Shown here: piece after piece, positions 10,140 to 21,501 of the stretch
How the letters are laid out: every line of letters begins with the position of its first letter
Numbering within the stretch: the stretch's first letter is position 1
Source: Punctularia strigosozonata HHB-11173 SS5
Taxonomy: Eukaryota > Basidiomycota > Agaricomycetes > Corticiales > Punctulariaceae
DNA length: 64,000 nucleotides
Assembly (NCBI RefSeq): GCF_000264995.1
Contig: NW_006767433.1
Coordinates: 2,842,749 to 2,906,748 of the forward strand
Reading direction: 5' to 3'
Made by a program: the position numbers and the translations under genes
The notes under the pieces: generated by a model
What the model saw: only the letters and a program-made list of their open reading frames with translations
Told to the model about the DNA's origin: nothing
Databases searched by the model: none

Positions 10140-11067
10140 TGTGGGAACAGAGTGAGGGGGGAAGCGCTGCGTGGGACAAGAGACGGCGACGTGGGAGTGG
10201 GAGGAAAGGAGGCGCCCTTTGAATTCCTCCGACTCAGCCGTGTTTTATAGCCCCGACCGTCACCTCCGCCTGGAGCTCGGCCGCTCGGTCAGCAGCGGAA
10301 AAGATGTGGTCCTGCTTGTCCTCTTGGTCTCCCCCTGGACGGACGCAGCGCTGCAGCAGACATGCACGCTGCCCGAGAGTCCCGTCGCCAGCGCGGGGTC
10401 CTGGGAGATAAGACTCCCACGTGTTCAGCCAGTGAGAAAAAAGTCCAGGAATAACGGGAGCTTCCCCAGGGTCCATTGACTGTTCAACAAACCCCTGTCA
10501 TCCGACCATCCATTCAATTTCCTAGAATACACTCGTCTCGCGGAGCCATCAAATACCCCTAGAGGCCCGTCGGAAATGATCATACGGCCGGTGCGCATTG
10601 GCGCGTCGGTGCTAGACTGCTAGTGATGTTCGCCGGCCCTGTCGAGCACCAGGACGTGCCCAGCAGGAGCATTTCAGTATGCCTCCCAGCCAAGGGGCAA
10701 CCGCCCGGTACTGGTATGGAAAGCGCTCCAGGAGCAACTTATGATACTTCAGAGTAGTCGTGCGATCTAGAGAATTAACCCAACACACCCTAGGAAACCG
10801 AAGAACAAATATAGATTAAGGCTACTGTAAGCTGTAATGACTGATATGAGTACTGTCCAGAGGAGTCCGTGTTCCGATAGCGAGTCGTGCGTCCAAGTCA
10901 GGGAAGTGCAACGTCCAGAGTAAAAATAGTTAGAGAGAATGCCGCGACGCGCTCAAGTCCATGATCAGCGCCACGAGTATCAGTCAATCCAGGAGACCGC
11001 ACAGCGAACGCGATGCTGCACTAACACACAACACAACATTCAAGATGCGCTACGCGCTCATCCTATA
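10140..11067. other. Intergenic spacer upstream of the CSL gene
   Basis: The first ~350 bp upstream of the CSL start are GC-rich and may be its promoter. The remainder, to the stop of the next gene at 11068, holds only short unsupported frames. I see no RNA gene or repeat here. Confidence 0.4.
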
Positions 11068-13829
11068 TCACGCGGGGGGATCGCGAGGCATGTTCGATAG
11101 CCGGCGCGACTTCGAATCCGGGAACGGTACCGACGTCCCTGGCGAGCGGGGCGCGGTGGACAGTCTTCGAGGATCATCGATTCTCTTCGACGCCGTGCCA
11201 GCTTCTTGTTGATATCGTTGCCAATCTTCGACCTTCATCGTGGATGCACGCTTGGACGATGTCATATTACCAAGCGCGGCAAGTTTGTCGGCACTCAAGG
11301 AGCGCGAATGCCTCCCTACGTTTCCGCGATCGTCCATAGTCGCCGATCGCCTGCCAGGATGTTCCAAGCCCTCCTGGGATTTCCGTACGACAGCTTTCTC
11401 CTTTTCTGCCTGACGTCGGAAAACCGCGTCCCGCTCCAAAGCCTTGGACCTTTCCCAGCGCGCCTTTGCAGCCTCCAACTCGGCCTTCTCTTTCTCGGCC
11501 TGAGAGAGCGGAGCTTGCAAACCATGTATCTTTTCGCGATGCCTTTCGGCGAGTTCCTCGAAAGTCTTTGTCCTCGGCTGCGCGGGACGTTGGGCTTGCG
11601 GGGCGGCAATCTTTTGAGGCGGAAGGATGGTGACCGGCGTCATCGCGGATCCAGTCTTCTGCCGAGGGTGTCCTTGCACGACATCCACATGAGGCGTATC
11701 GTTCAGTCCCGTACGAGGCGATGCAGACAACACCCGCGCAGGTATGCCGAGAAGGGGAGATGAATCGGCAGCCACACCCGGGGAGGGTTGACGGATCTGG
11801 GCCAGCTCCATGGCGCTTTCGCGTTTACGACGTTCCTTCAGTGCGTCGGTAACAGCCGGAGGGACCGATACTCTGTGATCAAGCACAGGATTCGTTGGGA
11901 TCGGTGCCGTGGCTCCAGAAGGCGGTTGAAGCAGCTTGCGATCATTGACGTACGAGTCCCAATCGTCCTTGAGAGGTACGCTGGTGGGACGACTGATCGT
12001 CTCGCCGAGCTGATATTGACGAACGAGGTCGGACATTTCCATAGACTGAGCCCGTGCTCGCGGGTCTCTGGCTCTTGGGGGTCGCAAATGAGTTGGTTCT
12101 GGCACAAGCGTGCTGTATAGGTCCGTGCTCAATGTCCTCTTGGACGCCATGGATGGTCGGCGAGAACGACTGGGGAGCGACTCGGACGAATCCTTCAATA
12201 CTTCGATGGACTTCCGGATACTCTGTATCTCCGCAAGCAGTTGCTCCTTCTTCTTCAGTTCTTCTTCAGAAGCATTACTCGTCGAAGGCATCGTCGAGGA
12301 TTCAACTTGTCTATCTGGCGCAAGGAAGTCCGTCGGAACGTTCTCCTCGATGTCTTCTCCGAGGTCCAGGGCCGGAATGGCACCAGGACTTTGCGAGCGC
12401 CGGCCATTGTAGTCGGAAAGACCCGAGGGGAGACGACGCCGGGTAGGGAGATCCCAGCTGGATCCTGCATACTCGGTGGCAGGAGTTGCGGGTGATTCTG
12501 GATGCTCTTGGTCCTTAAGAAGAGGCATGCCAGACAGTGCACTGTGTTGACGGTCATGCTTCGCGAGGCCGGGATGCTCCTTTTCCCATTCGTCTCGCTC
12601 GCGCTCCAGAGAGCGGAACCTCTTCGCGGCTCTTGCCTCTTCCTCCGCGTCTCGGCGTTTCTGATCCTCGGCGATTTCCTTGAGCTTCCTTTGCAGTATC
12701 TTTAGCACCTGGAATTGCACAGCGATGCCCATGAGAGCGACGGCTCCCATCAAACCGAGTTCTATCTCCATAGCTTGGGTTACAGGAAATTTGATGCCGT
12801 GGCTGGTGTACTTGGGAAAGAGCGCTTGGAAACCAAGATTCCACATGTAGAACTAGAGAGCGCGATGAGTTTATGTTTGAGCACGTGCACGTATTACGGA
12901 CCTCTTTGAGGTTCGCGGTCGTAAAACAATCCACGCCCAACATGAACGCGGTTGCACCGACAAATCCAGTAGAGACGAGCACGATATAATAATGAATCTT
13001 GGGGATCGTGCTGAGGGTGAAGCCGACAGCGCCACAGGCTAGGGAGCATCTTAGCCATCAAACCCTAAGGGGAACCGGAATTGACCCACCGATGTACATA
13101 ATCCATCGGAAACCAATGGGACCAATGAGACCCCCATCTCTGAAGCACTGGATATACCAGGCAAACGCAAGTCCGCCCCATCCTCCGATGAAGTACTTGG
13201 ATGCTTTCCAGAAAAAAATTGCGACGCCGCCGCCGACTACTCCAGCTACGGCCGATGCGAGCACGAACATACCCCGTATCGTCTTGTTAGGCGGTTTGAT
13301 GGCGTTGATGACACCGAACCGCACGATGAGTACCCAGCAGACCAGAGCCAGAGTGTAGAAGCCGATGAGGAAAAACGAGGTCCTGAACATAGCCAGGTCG
13401 GTATCGCTATCTGCTGTTCACAAGAGATACGCACCATCTGTTCTTGTGACCGAGGAACGCACTAGGGATGCCCGTAAGAATGAGGAGAGCACCAAGGACG
13501 CCAAAGGCCGGGTCTATCTTGGTATCAAGAGTGATGGGTTTCGCTGTGGTCGATGCGCTGGCGGAAGCGGAAGCGGTTCTGGTGGCGTTGGCGGACGTTG
13601 TGGGTGTAGCTACGACGGTGACATTGAAGATCGTCGGAATAGCCGTGGTGACCGCTACGGTCTGAGTGCCGGACCGGCTCAGGGACGTGGAGATGACGGT
13701 GCTGGTGGTCAATGAGACTGTGGTGCTGCCGCTCGATGAGGTGGACGATGTTGCATTGGCCGTCGACTGGGCCGACGCCGGCAAGAGGACCGATAGCGTG
13801 GCCGCGAGCAGGAGTGCTATTACTCGCAT
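11068..13829 (-). CDS. Membrane protein: Ser/Thr-rich ectodomain, DUF4203-like 7TM, coiled tail
   Basis: Order of parts: signal peptide (MRVIALLLAATLSVLLPASA); a Ser/Thr/Ala-rich low-complexity ectodomain; hydrophobic segments FGVLGALLILTGIPSAFLG, FFLIGFYTLALVCWVLIV, GMFVLASAVAGVVGGGVAIF and FIGGWGGLAFAWYI, then further ones in short exons down to MGAVALMGIAVQFQVLKIL. This matches the TM7S3/TMEM198-like (DUF4203) region of many basidiomycete proteins. The 592-residue last exon (11068-12846) starts in the membrane region and continues as a long charged cytoplasmic tail with coiled-coil stretches (KRRDAEEEARAAKRFRSLER and TKTFEELAERHREKIHG through EKEKAVVRK) and many Ser/Pro/Arg segments. At least four introns. 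No enzymatic motif is visible. A plasma-membrane sensor or scaffold role is conceivable but unproven. Confidence 0.82.
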
Positions 13830-14119
13830 GGTCGGGAGGGAGCGTAGAGATGAGTCTGGCCAAAGTCGTGGATATGTCGCTAGTCGCCTAGCTCGAGGAC
13901 AAGGCCATATACTACAGTCGAGAAAGAGCGAGAACGTTGACGGGGTCAACCACCACCGCGAGAGCGGATGCCACCGGTGTCGGTCAACTGCTCCCGTCCG
14001 TGGCAAGGCGGACGCTTCTTTTCACGGGAGCTGCCGGCGCCCGCTCTGGATCAACTTGCAGCAAGCCGCAAGCGCAATGCGTGGTCGTTCTCCGAGGGCA
14101 TAGCACAAGTGTCGTGCGC

Positions 14120-15983
14120 CTAATCGAAATGCTCAAATCTAACCGGCGTAATATCGAGTTGTCGCAACAACGCGGACATCCTCTCTCCCTCCCTCACCAC
14201 CTTCGCTTCCCCCTTCTTCCCCACTGTTTCCCGCTCCTCTTCCAGCAGCGTAACCACCTTACCGCCCCGTCCAAACCGCCCAACGCGACCAGCAATATGG
14301 AGATACGTGTCTACTCGTTGCTTAGTTGGCATACCCAGCACAAACACGTGGCTGAGCTCAGGGAGATCCAGCCCACGGGTGGATGCGAGGGTCGAGACGA
14401 GCAATGTCGGGTTCTCGTCTGCAACGTCGGATGGGCCCCGAAGTAGATGCGTCCGCCCTCGACTGTCTGATGACAGATCTAAACCGTATGCGTTCACGCC
14501 AAGTTGACGCAGGTCATAGACAGCGCGTTGCACCGGCGCATCCGCCGGAACCACAAGGAGGGCCAGCCGTGGAACGTCTAGAGCAAAAGCTGTGGCAACA
14601 ACCTCCATCACATCCGCGTTGAACGGAGACGGCGTGACGCTAAACACTGGTTAGTTGGTTTGTCAGCGATATTCTCCGCGGTAATTTGAGGTGTCTCGTA
14701 CTCTCGAATTGTTGTTCGGACAAGTTATGGGCAGGTAGGGCACGAGAGTTCGCCGTAGCCAAAATATTCTCGCTCGTATGCGCCTCCATTACCGGCGACG
14801 GAGATACACTGGACATAGTCATCGAGCCATCTATGTTGCGCACCCCGCCGTCTTTGGAGACGAGCAGAACGCAATGACCAATATTTGAGCCCCCCAAGTC
14901 GCTCAGTACCGATTCTTCGCGCGAACTCCTGTTGATCTTGACCAAATTCCCTTCGTCGCGCGTCAAGAGCCCGCTTTCTCGGAAAAGCATCTCGTGGAGG
15001 TGATGCCGAAAGGTTGCGCTCGTCATAATCAATTGCAATGGCCTTCGGTGCTCCGAAGGTCGCCCGATGGACTGTACGGGATCGGCGGCAGGATCATATT
15101 CTCTATGAGCGAATAAGTGCTTCAGAATCCGTGAGGTGACAGCTGGATGTCTGCGTTGTTTCTGCAGGAACTTCTGCTGTTCGAACTTGCTTTTACTTCT
15201 GGGTATCGACTCGATGAGGTTATCAACCTCATCAATGACCACAGAGGAGAGGCGCTCCTTTTGTAACGCAGTTTCATCTTCCAGAAAGACGTCGGCGAGG
15301 GCATTCGGGGTAGCGATGAGGATGTGAGGAGGGTCAGCATGGAGCTGGGCGATCTGAGTTGCTAGGGGTACATGTTGACTGCGAACGAGAACAGTGGCGA
15401 CAGAAGAGATGGTTTGGAATGGTGAAGGCGGCATTTGATCAACGATACGACCTATCCAATGGTGTAGCTGATACGCAAGGTCACGATGCGGGACGATGAA
15501 TAGCGAGTTGATAGGCGGTTTCGTGCCATTGTCGTACGAGTCCCTATCAAGTGGTCCGACCCGCGCTTTATTCAGAAGAGCTAACACGAGGCCAAAAGAC
15601 CTAAGGAAGTTGGGCTCGCAAGAAGAAAAAATGTTCGAAAGAATCTGCACTTACTTGCCGGTGCCGGTGCTGTCCGCGAGCAAAACATCCTTGCCTTGTA
15701 GTACCGCCGGAATAAACGCCGCTTGCATTTCCGTTGGATTTTGCACGTTCGGAAAGGCAGCATGGAGAGCTATCGCCAATGGTGGGCGTATACCTACGGC
15801 CTCAAAGGGGAGCTGAGCCCCGCTTGCCTGACCCTTCTTCGGTTTTGCCAAACGTTGCTTTCCATTGTGTTTCGTTGCTTTGTAAGCGACCGATGCAGTG
15901 GCAGCAACAGTGGTAATAGATCGTGAGCATGAGCCCGTCCGCAGGATAGAGGTGCTGGAGGAAATGCAGGAAACCGAAAGCAT
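14120..15983 (-). CDS. Mitochondrial DEAD-box-like RNA helicase (Mrh4-like)
   Basis: ATP-dependent RNA helicase with a likely mitochondrial presequence (MLSVSCISSSTSILRTGSCS). Three large exons give: a Q-motif-like region (PFEAVGIRPPLAIALHAAFP, PTEMQAAFIP), Walker A ADSTGTGK split by an intron before SFGLVLALL, motif Ia FIVPHRDLAYQL, ATPNAL, motif II as VVIDEVDN, motif III TSAT, then in domain 2 LLVSTLASTRGLDLPELSHV and motif VI YLHIAGRVGRFGRGG. The DEAD tetrapeptide is DEVD and motif VI has HIAGRVGR rather than HRxGRxGR. An insert between TSAT and domain 2 is Ser-rich. In yeast, Mrh4 acts in mitoribosome large-subunit assembly; assignment to that subgroup rests on layout and targeting only. 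Divergent from the PPR gene with 129 bp between start codons. Confidence 0.85.
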
Positions 15984-16112
15984 GAAAGGTTGTGCGAGAC
16001 GCGTTGGCAGTCTGCCTCACGCGCGACCACTCAGCGCTCAGCTATAGCGCTGGCTCACCCCGTGCGTGTACCAGTCCCTTCTGCCTATTTATACTGATGT
16101 GAGTGCGACAAG
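15984..16112. promoter_or_regulatory. Bidirectional promoter, helicase/PPR gene pair
   Basis: Only 129 bp separate the minus-strand start at 15983 and the plus-strand start at 16113. A TATA-like TATTTATAC lies at about 16085-16093, close upstream of the PPR start. Both products appear mitochondrial, so shared control is plausible. Inferred from spacing alone. Confidence 0.45.
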
Positions 16113-18335
16113 ATGATCCTACAGCATGTCGTTCGGCTGTCTAGGAGGGCGCTGATTCACGAATATTTCTCTGCCGGCATTGCATCGCACACAGTGCCCA
16201 AACCTGTGGATTTTACACGCATCGAGCATTCTACAAGCACATCTTCAAGGCCACCGCCAAAGCCCGCCAAACTGCTCAGCGAGCTTCGAGCAAAGCTCAG
16301 CAGTTATCATCAGGGTATCCTTCATCTGTCGGAAGCCCAAACCGAAGAATACAATGCGTTATCCGACAAGCTACACAATGCTCTCGCTGTTGGAGACATC
16401 GATTCCGCTCGGAAAGCTTGGTCTCTTCTCGAACAACGGAACCAGTTAGAATATTTCGGCCCTGCGCAATTAGACAGGATGGCAAGATATCTCGCCGTTT
16501 CCGCCGCCCGGAACACCTGGACTCCGGATCACAGGAAAGATGCGGAAGAGATTGCGCTATCCCTCGCGTCTCGGGGCGAACTTCATGCTCTAGAAGCTTG
16601 CATGCTCTTCCGCCTACTTTCGCGAGAGTATGACTCGGTATTAGCTCTTTACGAGCGGTTCATAGCAGCATCGCGGGTTCCGACGGGACAAGCTGTCGAA
16701 GATCATGACCCCATGGAGGGATATCAGCCGGAAGAAACGCCCTCAGCTGACACAGACGTTGTCACTGCAGGAATCCGATTGCCCCTCGGGGAGACTCGTC
16801 TTTTGCTCGCCGTTATCGCGTGTCATGCCGCGAGGAACGACATACGAACCGCGCTTCAGCTCGTCCTCCCGCTGAACCGACCTTTCCTGCGTCTTACCGT
16901 CCAAGACTTCATAAAGTCTCTCGACTCGGATCAGACCCTGGCCGCACAGACTAGCGATTTCATTCGGAAGCTCCGCGTCAGCAGGACTGTGGGTCATCCC
17001 CGTGCTTTCGTCTTGCACGTGGGCAACATGGGCGAAACCAAGAAATGGACGCTTCTCAGAAATTTCTATGCCGATCTCCTGGAAGGGTTGTCGGGAACCG
17101 ACGCGTGGATAGCTCCACATCCTTCATTGGCCAACGCTTCGCACCCTGTGGTACTGCAGGAAAGCGGATGGGCTGCCTTGCTTGCCGCTTCCATCGCGTG
17201 CGGTCAGACCGCGCACGCGCGAACGATATGGGATGATCTCGTTCGGTTCGGCGTTCACCCAAGTACGACTGTATGGAATGGCCTGCTTCAGGGTTTCAGC
17301 CAAATTGGAGACATTGAAGGTACCCTTGCTACCTGGTCAAGCATGCGTAAGCATGTGAAACCCGATGCTTCGACCTTTCAAGTTTTGATCATGATACTAT
17401 TCAAGGCAAGACGGCTAGATGAAGCTTTGTCCTGCTTGGCCGATTTCGAATCCTACCCTTCCAAGGCGCCTGATCTGAAGCAGAGTACAATCCTCGTCGT
17501 ATACAACATCGCCATCAACGGTCTTCTCGCCTGCAAGCAGGATTTAAGAGCATTCACCTTGCTCGAAAAACTCCATGCGAACGGCCCGAAACCGGACATC
17601 ACCACCTACAACACTTTTCTCGCGCATTACGGCCGTATCGGCGACCTGCACTCGCTTGCCAAAATACTGCAAAGGATTCAAGACCATGACTTGAAGGGCG
17701 ATGTAGTCACTTTCTCCGTCATCCTTTCTGCCCTCCTCAAAGCAGGTCGTAGCGACGCGCCGCAGATAGTGACATCTCTCATGCGCAAGATGGAGGTGGA
17801 CGTTAACGTTGCCATCTACACGTCCATTATTGACGCCATGCTGCGCGAGAGAGACGAACGGCACCTCAAGGCGGCGATGGAGCTCCTGTGGCAGATGGAG
17901 CGGAATACTTCGCCGGAGTCTCAGCCGAACCTTGTCACATACGTGGCTGCCCTTGCCGGTATACACAAGCATCGTTGGGTTGAGCCCCGGACTGCAGCAG
18001 ATTACAGGGAGCTCATCCTTAAGCGGATGCGCGAACGCAACATTCCGCTAAACCAAGCGTCGTTTCACATCCTGATCAAAGCTTGCCTTCAGAATCCTGA
18101 CACTGAAGGTGTGGAACAAGCCTTGGCGTATTACCGCAAGATGCTAAAGAGCGATGTACCGGTGGACAAGGACACATGGTTCCTTCTGCTTTCTGGTCTG
18201 CGGAGACGCCAGGAGTGGGAGATTGCGAGAGGCTTGGTGGACGAGATGTTGAGGAGCGGTGTGATGCCCTCGGGGCCACTTCAGCAGGCAGTCGGCGATA
18301 TCCGACAGGGCAGGACGAGGACACGGTTGTATTGA
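16113..18335 (+). CDS. Mitochondrial pentatricopeptide repeat protein
   Basis: Single-exon 740-residue protein, unusual in this intron-rich region. The N-terminus is basic and probably a mitochondrial presequence (MILQHVVRLSRRALIHEY). The middle and C-terminal part carries consecutive PPR units recognisable by their helix starts: PSTTVWNGLLQGFSQIGDIE, PDASTFQVLIMILFKARRLD, LVVYNIAINGLLACKQDLRA, PDITTYNTFLAHYGRIGDLH, GDVVTFSVILSALLKAGRSD, VNVAIYTSIIDAMLRERDER and LNQASFHILIKACLQNPDTE. PPR proteins bind organellar RNA one base per repeat to stabilise, process or help translate it. It is divergent from a mitochondrial helicase and converges on a Mim2-like gene. The RNA target cannot be read from the sequence. 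Confidence 0.88.
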   Translation: MILQHVVRLSRRALIHEYFSAGIASHTVPKPVDFTRIEHSTSTSSRPPPKPAKLLSELRAKLSSYHQGILHLSEAQTEEYNALSDKLHNALAVGDIDSARKAWSLLEQRNQLEYFGPAQLDRMARYLAVSAARNTWTPDHRKDAEEIALSLASRGELHALEACMLFRLLSREYDSVLALYERFIAASRVPTGQAVEDHDPMEGYQPEETPSADTDVVTAGIRLPLGETRLLLAVIACHAARNDIRTALQLVLPLNRPFLRLTVQDFIKSLDSDQTLAAQTSDFIRKLRVSRTVGHPRAFVLHVGNMGETKKWTLLRNFYADLLEGLSGTDAWIAPHPSLANASHPVVLQESGWAALLAASIACGQTAHARTIWDDLVRFGVHPSTTVWNGLLQGFSQIGDIEGTLATWSSMRKHVKPDASTFQVLIMILFKARRLDEALSCLADFESYPSKAPDLKQSTILVVYNIAINGLLACKQDLRAFTLLEKLHANGPKPDITTYNTFLAHYGRIGDLHSLAKILQRIQDHDLKGDVVTFSVILSALLKAGRSDAPQIVTSLMRKMEVDVNVAIYTSIIDAMLRERDERHLKAAMELLWQMERNTSPESQPNLVTYVAALAGIHKHRWVEPRTAADYRELILKRMRERNIPLNQASFHILIKACLQNPDTEGVEQALAYYRKMLKSDVPVDKDTWFLLLSGLRRRQEWEIARGLVDEMLRSGVMPSGPLQQAVGDIRQGRTRTRLY

Positions 18336-18365
18336 TATCAAGACAGATGTCAGGGATACGCATTA

Positions 18366-18770
18366 CTACGAGAGCGCGATAAGAGCGACGCGTTCCCCTA
18401 AGCCATGTCAGATTGCTATATTCACGACGGGGTCCGGACAGACCTAAGAAGAACGATGTACCCATTCCAAGGCGGAGGTATCGCGCATATGCTAGCAGCG
18501 CGGGGTCAATGGACGTTTGGCCTCCGATTGAATGTGCTCACCCCAGAAGCTCCATTTGCGACCCAGCCAGCGACCGAGGACGGGCATAAGCACATAAGAA
18601 GCGAGCTGGTTTAGCTGCGCCAAACTTTCTTCCCACTCTCGTTGAGCAGCGAGGTATTCATCGTCCGAGCCATAGTCATCTGTTGACGAGGCAGAGGAGG
18701 ACGAGTCCAACGAATAGACCGAGCGCGGCATGGGTGGACGTGCTGAGCCGACTGAGAAACGGGGCGCCAT
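18366..18770 (-). CDS. Mim2-like mitochondrial outer-membrane import factor
   Basis: Three exons (18770-18542, 18491-18444, 18397-18366) join in exact frame to 102 residues. An acidic Ser/Asp-rich cytosolic N-terminus (SSSSASSTDDYGSDDEY) leads into AAQREWEESLAQLNQLASYV, then LMPVLGRWLGRKWSFW, and after splicing AYARYLRLGMGTSFFLG. This acidic tail, a short EWEESL helix, one membrane segment and W.YARYL layout fits fungal Mim2, which with Mim1 inserts outer-membrane proteins. Without splicing, the frame reads a different tail and stops at 18492. The second intron (18443-18398) has a CTGAC branch-like sequence and leaves a 32-nt last exon. The gene converges on the PPR gene with 30 bp between stops. 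The family call is from memory of the motif and is moderate. Confidence 0.62.
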
Positions 18771-18957
18771 CCGCTTCGGGCCGAACGCGGTGAGTGTGAC
18801 AACGAAGGACGCTCAGACGATCCCCATACATCACCGCCTGCCTGCGTGTTTTGTGGCTTTGCCGATTACTCCACCGCGATATCCCAATCGTTGTTCTTTC
18901 TGCCCAACGTTCACGTCGCCACTACGGCCTGCTTGACGAATTCACCGTTGATGAGCT

Positions 18958-21501
18958 ATGCCAGTGCAAGCGGCAGGTTCCCGAGGCAGGCTTGTCGGCC
19001 AACCGTTGCTTTATGCCATCTCGATCTTTGCCAGCGTCGGCGTCTTCCTGGTCAGTAAACATTCAGATCACATTGGGTAGAAGTGCTTGTCTGACACTCG
19101 TTTCAAGTTCGGATATGACCAGGGGTAAGCAGTTTGCTACCAGGATAGACAGCATCCTCACACCCGCACTAGCGTTATGTCGGGGGTGATCACAGGCCCG
19201 CACTTTCGGAAATTCTTTGGCTCTCCCGGCCCCTTCCAAATTGGAACGATGGTAGCCGTTCTCGAGGTCGGCGCTTTCGGTGAGCTCCTTCTGAGTCGGG
19301 CGACATTAGACCATATCTCAACGTTCATTGTCCTATAGTAACGTCGATTGCGGCCGGGAGGATTGGAGATGTGTATGGAAGGCGGGGGACCCTATTTGCA
19401 GGGGCTGTGGTGTTCTCCTTGGGCGGCGTAATACAAACATTCACCACTGGCTTCAAGATTATGGTCGTCGGTCGCATCGTGTCAGGTTTTGGCGTTGGGC
19501 TGTTATCGTACGTTCCTTTATGCTCTCGACTTCGCGTATAACCATCAGATACAGAACAATCGTGCCGATATACCAGAGCGAAGTTTCGCCACCAAATCAC
19601 GTTAGTAACTGCCAACGCGCACCCTCGCACTACTCATGACTACTGCTACAGAGGGGAGCTTTGGCCTGCATGGAATTCACCGGCAATATCATAGGCTATG
19701 CCGTCTCAGTTGTATGTGACTGTGATGGTTTCGGCATTGCAATGCACCTGAGAGACTACACAGTGGACGGACTACTTCTGCTCATTCATTGATTCGGATT
19801 TATCATGGCGCATTCCGCTATTTATGCAATGCGTCATTGGTTCCATACTGGCCGGTGGCTCGCTACTCATGCCGGAGAGTCCTCGGTGGGTTCCCCTTGT
19901 CGTAGTCTTGGACTCTGATCCTGACAATCACCTAGCTGGCTTATCGATACCGATAGAGATGCAGAGGGAATGCGTGTTCTTGCCGATTTACATGGAGGCG
20001 ATCCAGAAGATGTCATGGCCCAGGCCGAATACCAAGAAATCAAGGAGACCATTAACGCCGAGGTGATCTCGTATTTCATAGTGAGCCTACTTGAATATTC
20101 TGAGCCCTGGGCTGTAGAGGGAATTAGGTGAAGGCCGTAGTTATGGTGTTATGTGGACCAAGTACAAGCGCAGGGTGTTGCTTGCCATGTCCTCGCAAAT
20201 GTTTGCCCAGCTGGTTCGTGTCTTCATCTTCATCCCGTGTTTGAGGGAACGTACTGAAAATCATGTTGACAGAATGGCATCAATGGTGAGATTTTTTTCG
20301 TGTATTCACACATTAACTCAACGGTCTGGTTGTTGAAATGCAGTGATCTCATACTACGCGCGTGAGTGATGATTGATGGCATGAATGTTTGAACAGTCGA
20401 TGCTCAACACGTTCCACGCAGCTCGAGTGTTCGAAGGTCACTTTTATTTGATGCTTGATTCGCGCTCCTTCACTGAGACGTGAGACTAGCTGCTGGCTGG
20501 CTCGGCCGTGATGCAATCCTCATGGCTGGTATAAATGCGATAGTTTACGTATTCAGTACAATCCCTACGTGAGTGTGTTTTCGCAATCAACTGGCGCATT
20601 TGACACATGTTTCGCAGATGGTACTTGGTAGATCACTGGGGGCGGCGTCCGATCCTCCTTTCCGGTGCAGCCGTGGTGAGTAAACTCAGGCATATCAGCC
20701 CCGAAACATGGAATGATCGGTTGTTCCAGATGGCTCTAATGTTGACTGCTACGGGGTGGTGGATGTACATCGATGTTCCGATGACTCCCCAGGCAGTCGT
20801 AGTCTGTGTTGTGATATACAATGCCGCCTTCGGATATAGGTGAGACAGCCTATTTCTGTGTACCCATCGCTCATTCTGCCGCTGTAGCTGGGGCCCTATC
20901 CCTTGGCTTTACCCTCCGGAGGTCAGTAATCAATGCTGACCGCAGCTGTGTCTATAACCACATTTGCCCCCAGATCTTACCCCTCAGTTTCCGAGCGAAG
21001 GGTGTCTCAATTTCTACGGCCACAAACTGGGCGTTCAATTTCCTTGTTGGGGAAGCCACTCCGGTGTTGCAAGATGTCATTAGATGGCGTCTTTACCCCA
21101 TGCACGGATTTTTCTGCGTTTGCAGTCTAGTTATGGGTGTGTGAACATGAACAACCCTTAAGCCGCTGGCTGACGCTGCCATAGTTTACTTCCTCTACCC
21201 AGAAACTGCCGGCGTACCACTAGAAGAAATGGATGCTGTCTTCGGAGAAGGTTAGTGCCTTCGGGGGTCCCTCTTTGCAAGATATTGATGGTAACTCTAC
21301 ACAGAGGAACTGGAGGAACGATACGAGAATGATTCAGAACGTGCATCTCTCGTAGCCAACGGCGAAGGGACTACCCATCAAGCCATCAACTCACCGACAA
21401 AACCCGATAGTCCCCGGCCAAGACGAGGATTTCTGAGCCGGTTTATGAATGGTTCAGATGGCCGGGCATCGTACGAACCGATTCGAAGTGGGGAGGAATA
21501 G
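18958..21501 (+). CDS. MFS sugar transporter
   Basis: Twelve-helix major facilitator of the hexose/sugar:proton symporter family, at the plasma membrane. About a dozen short introns. The start at 18958 (MPVQAAGSRGRLVGQPLLYA) leads directly into the first helix ISIFASVGVFL and the family motif FGYDQGVMSGVITGPHF. Further exons: GRIGDVYGRRGTLFAGAV (loop 2-3 motif), VVGRIVSGFGVGLLS, VPIYQSEVSPPNHRGAL, MPESPRWL (PESPRWL signature), VMWTKYKRRVLLAMSSQMFA, NVISYYA, YLVDHWGRRPILLSGAAV, PEILPLSFRAKGVSISTATN, NFLVGEATPVLQDV and FLYPETAGVPLEEMDAVFGE. The tail is Ser/Pro-rich (TKPDSPRPRRGFLSRFMNG). Substrate cannot be told. Other in-frame starts upstream are not supported. Confidence 0.85.

Noticed and set aside
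11206-12446. Plus-strand frames of up to 185 codons
   Set aside because: Antisense to the 592-codon exon of the DUF4203-like gene, whose coiled-coil and membrane content is clear.
18076-18465. Minus-strand frame of 129 codons continuing from the Mim2-like exon 2 into the PPR gene
   Set aside because: It runs antisense through the PPR 3' end. A well-formed 46-nt intron (18443-18398) offers a shorter, better ending for the Mim2-like gene.
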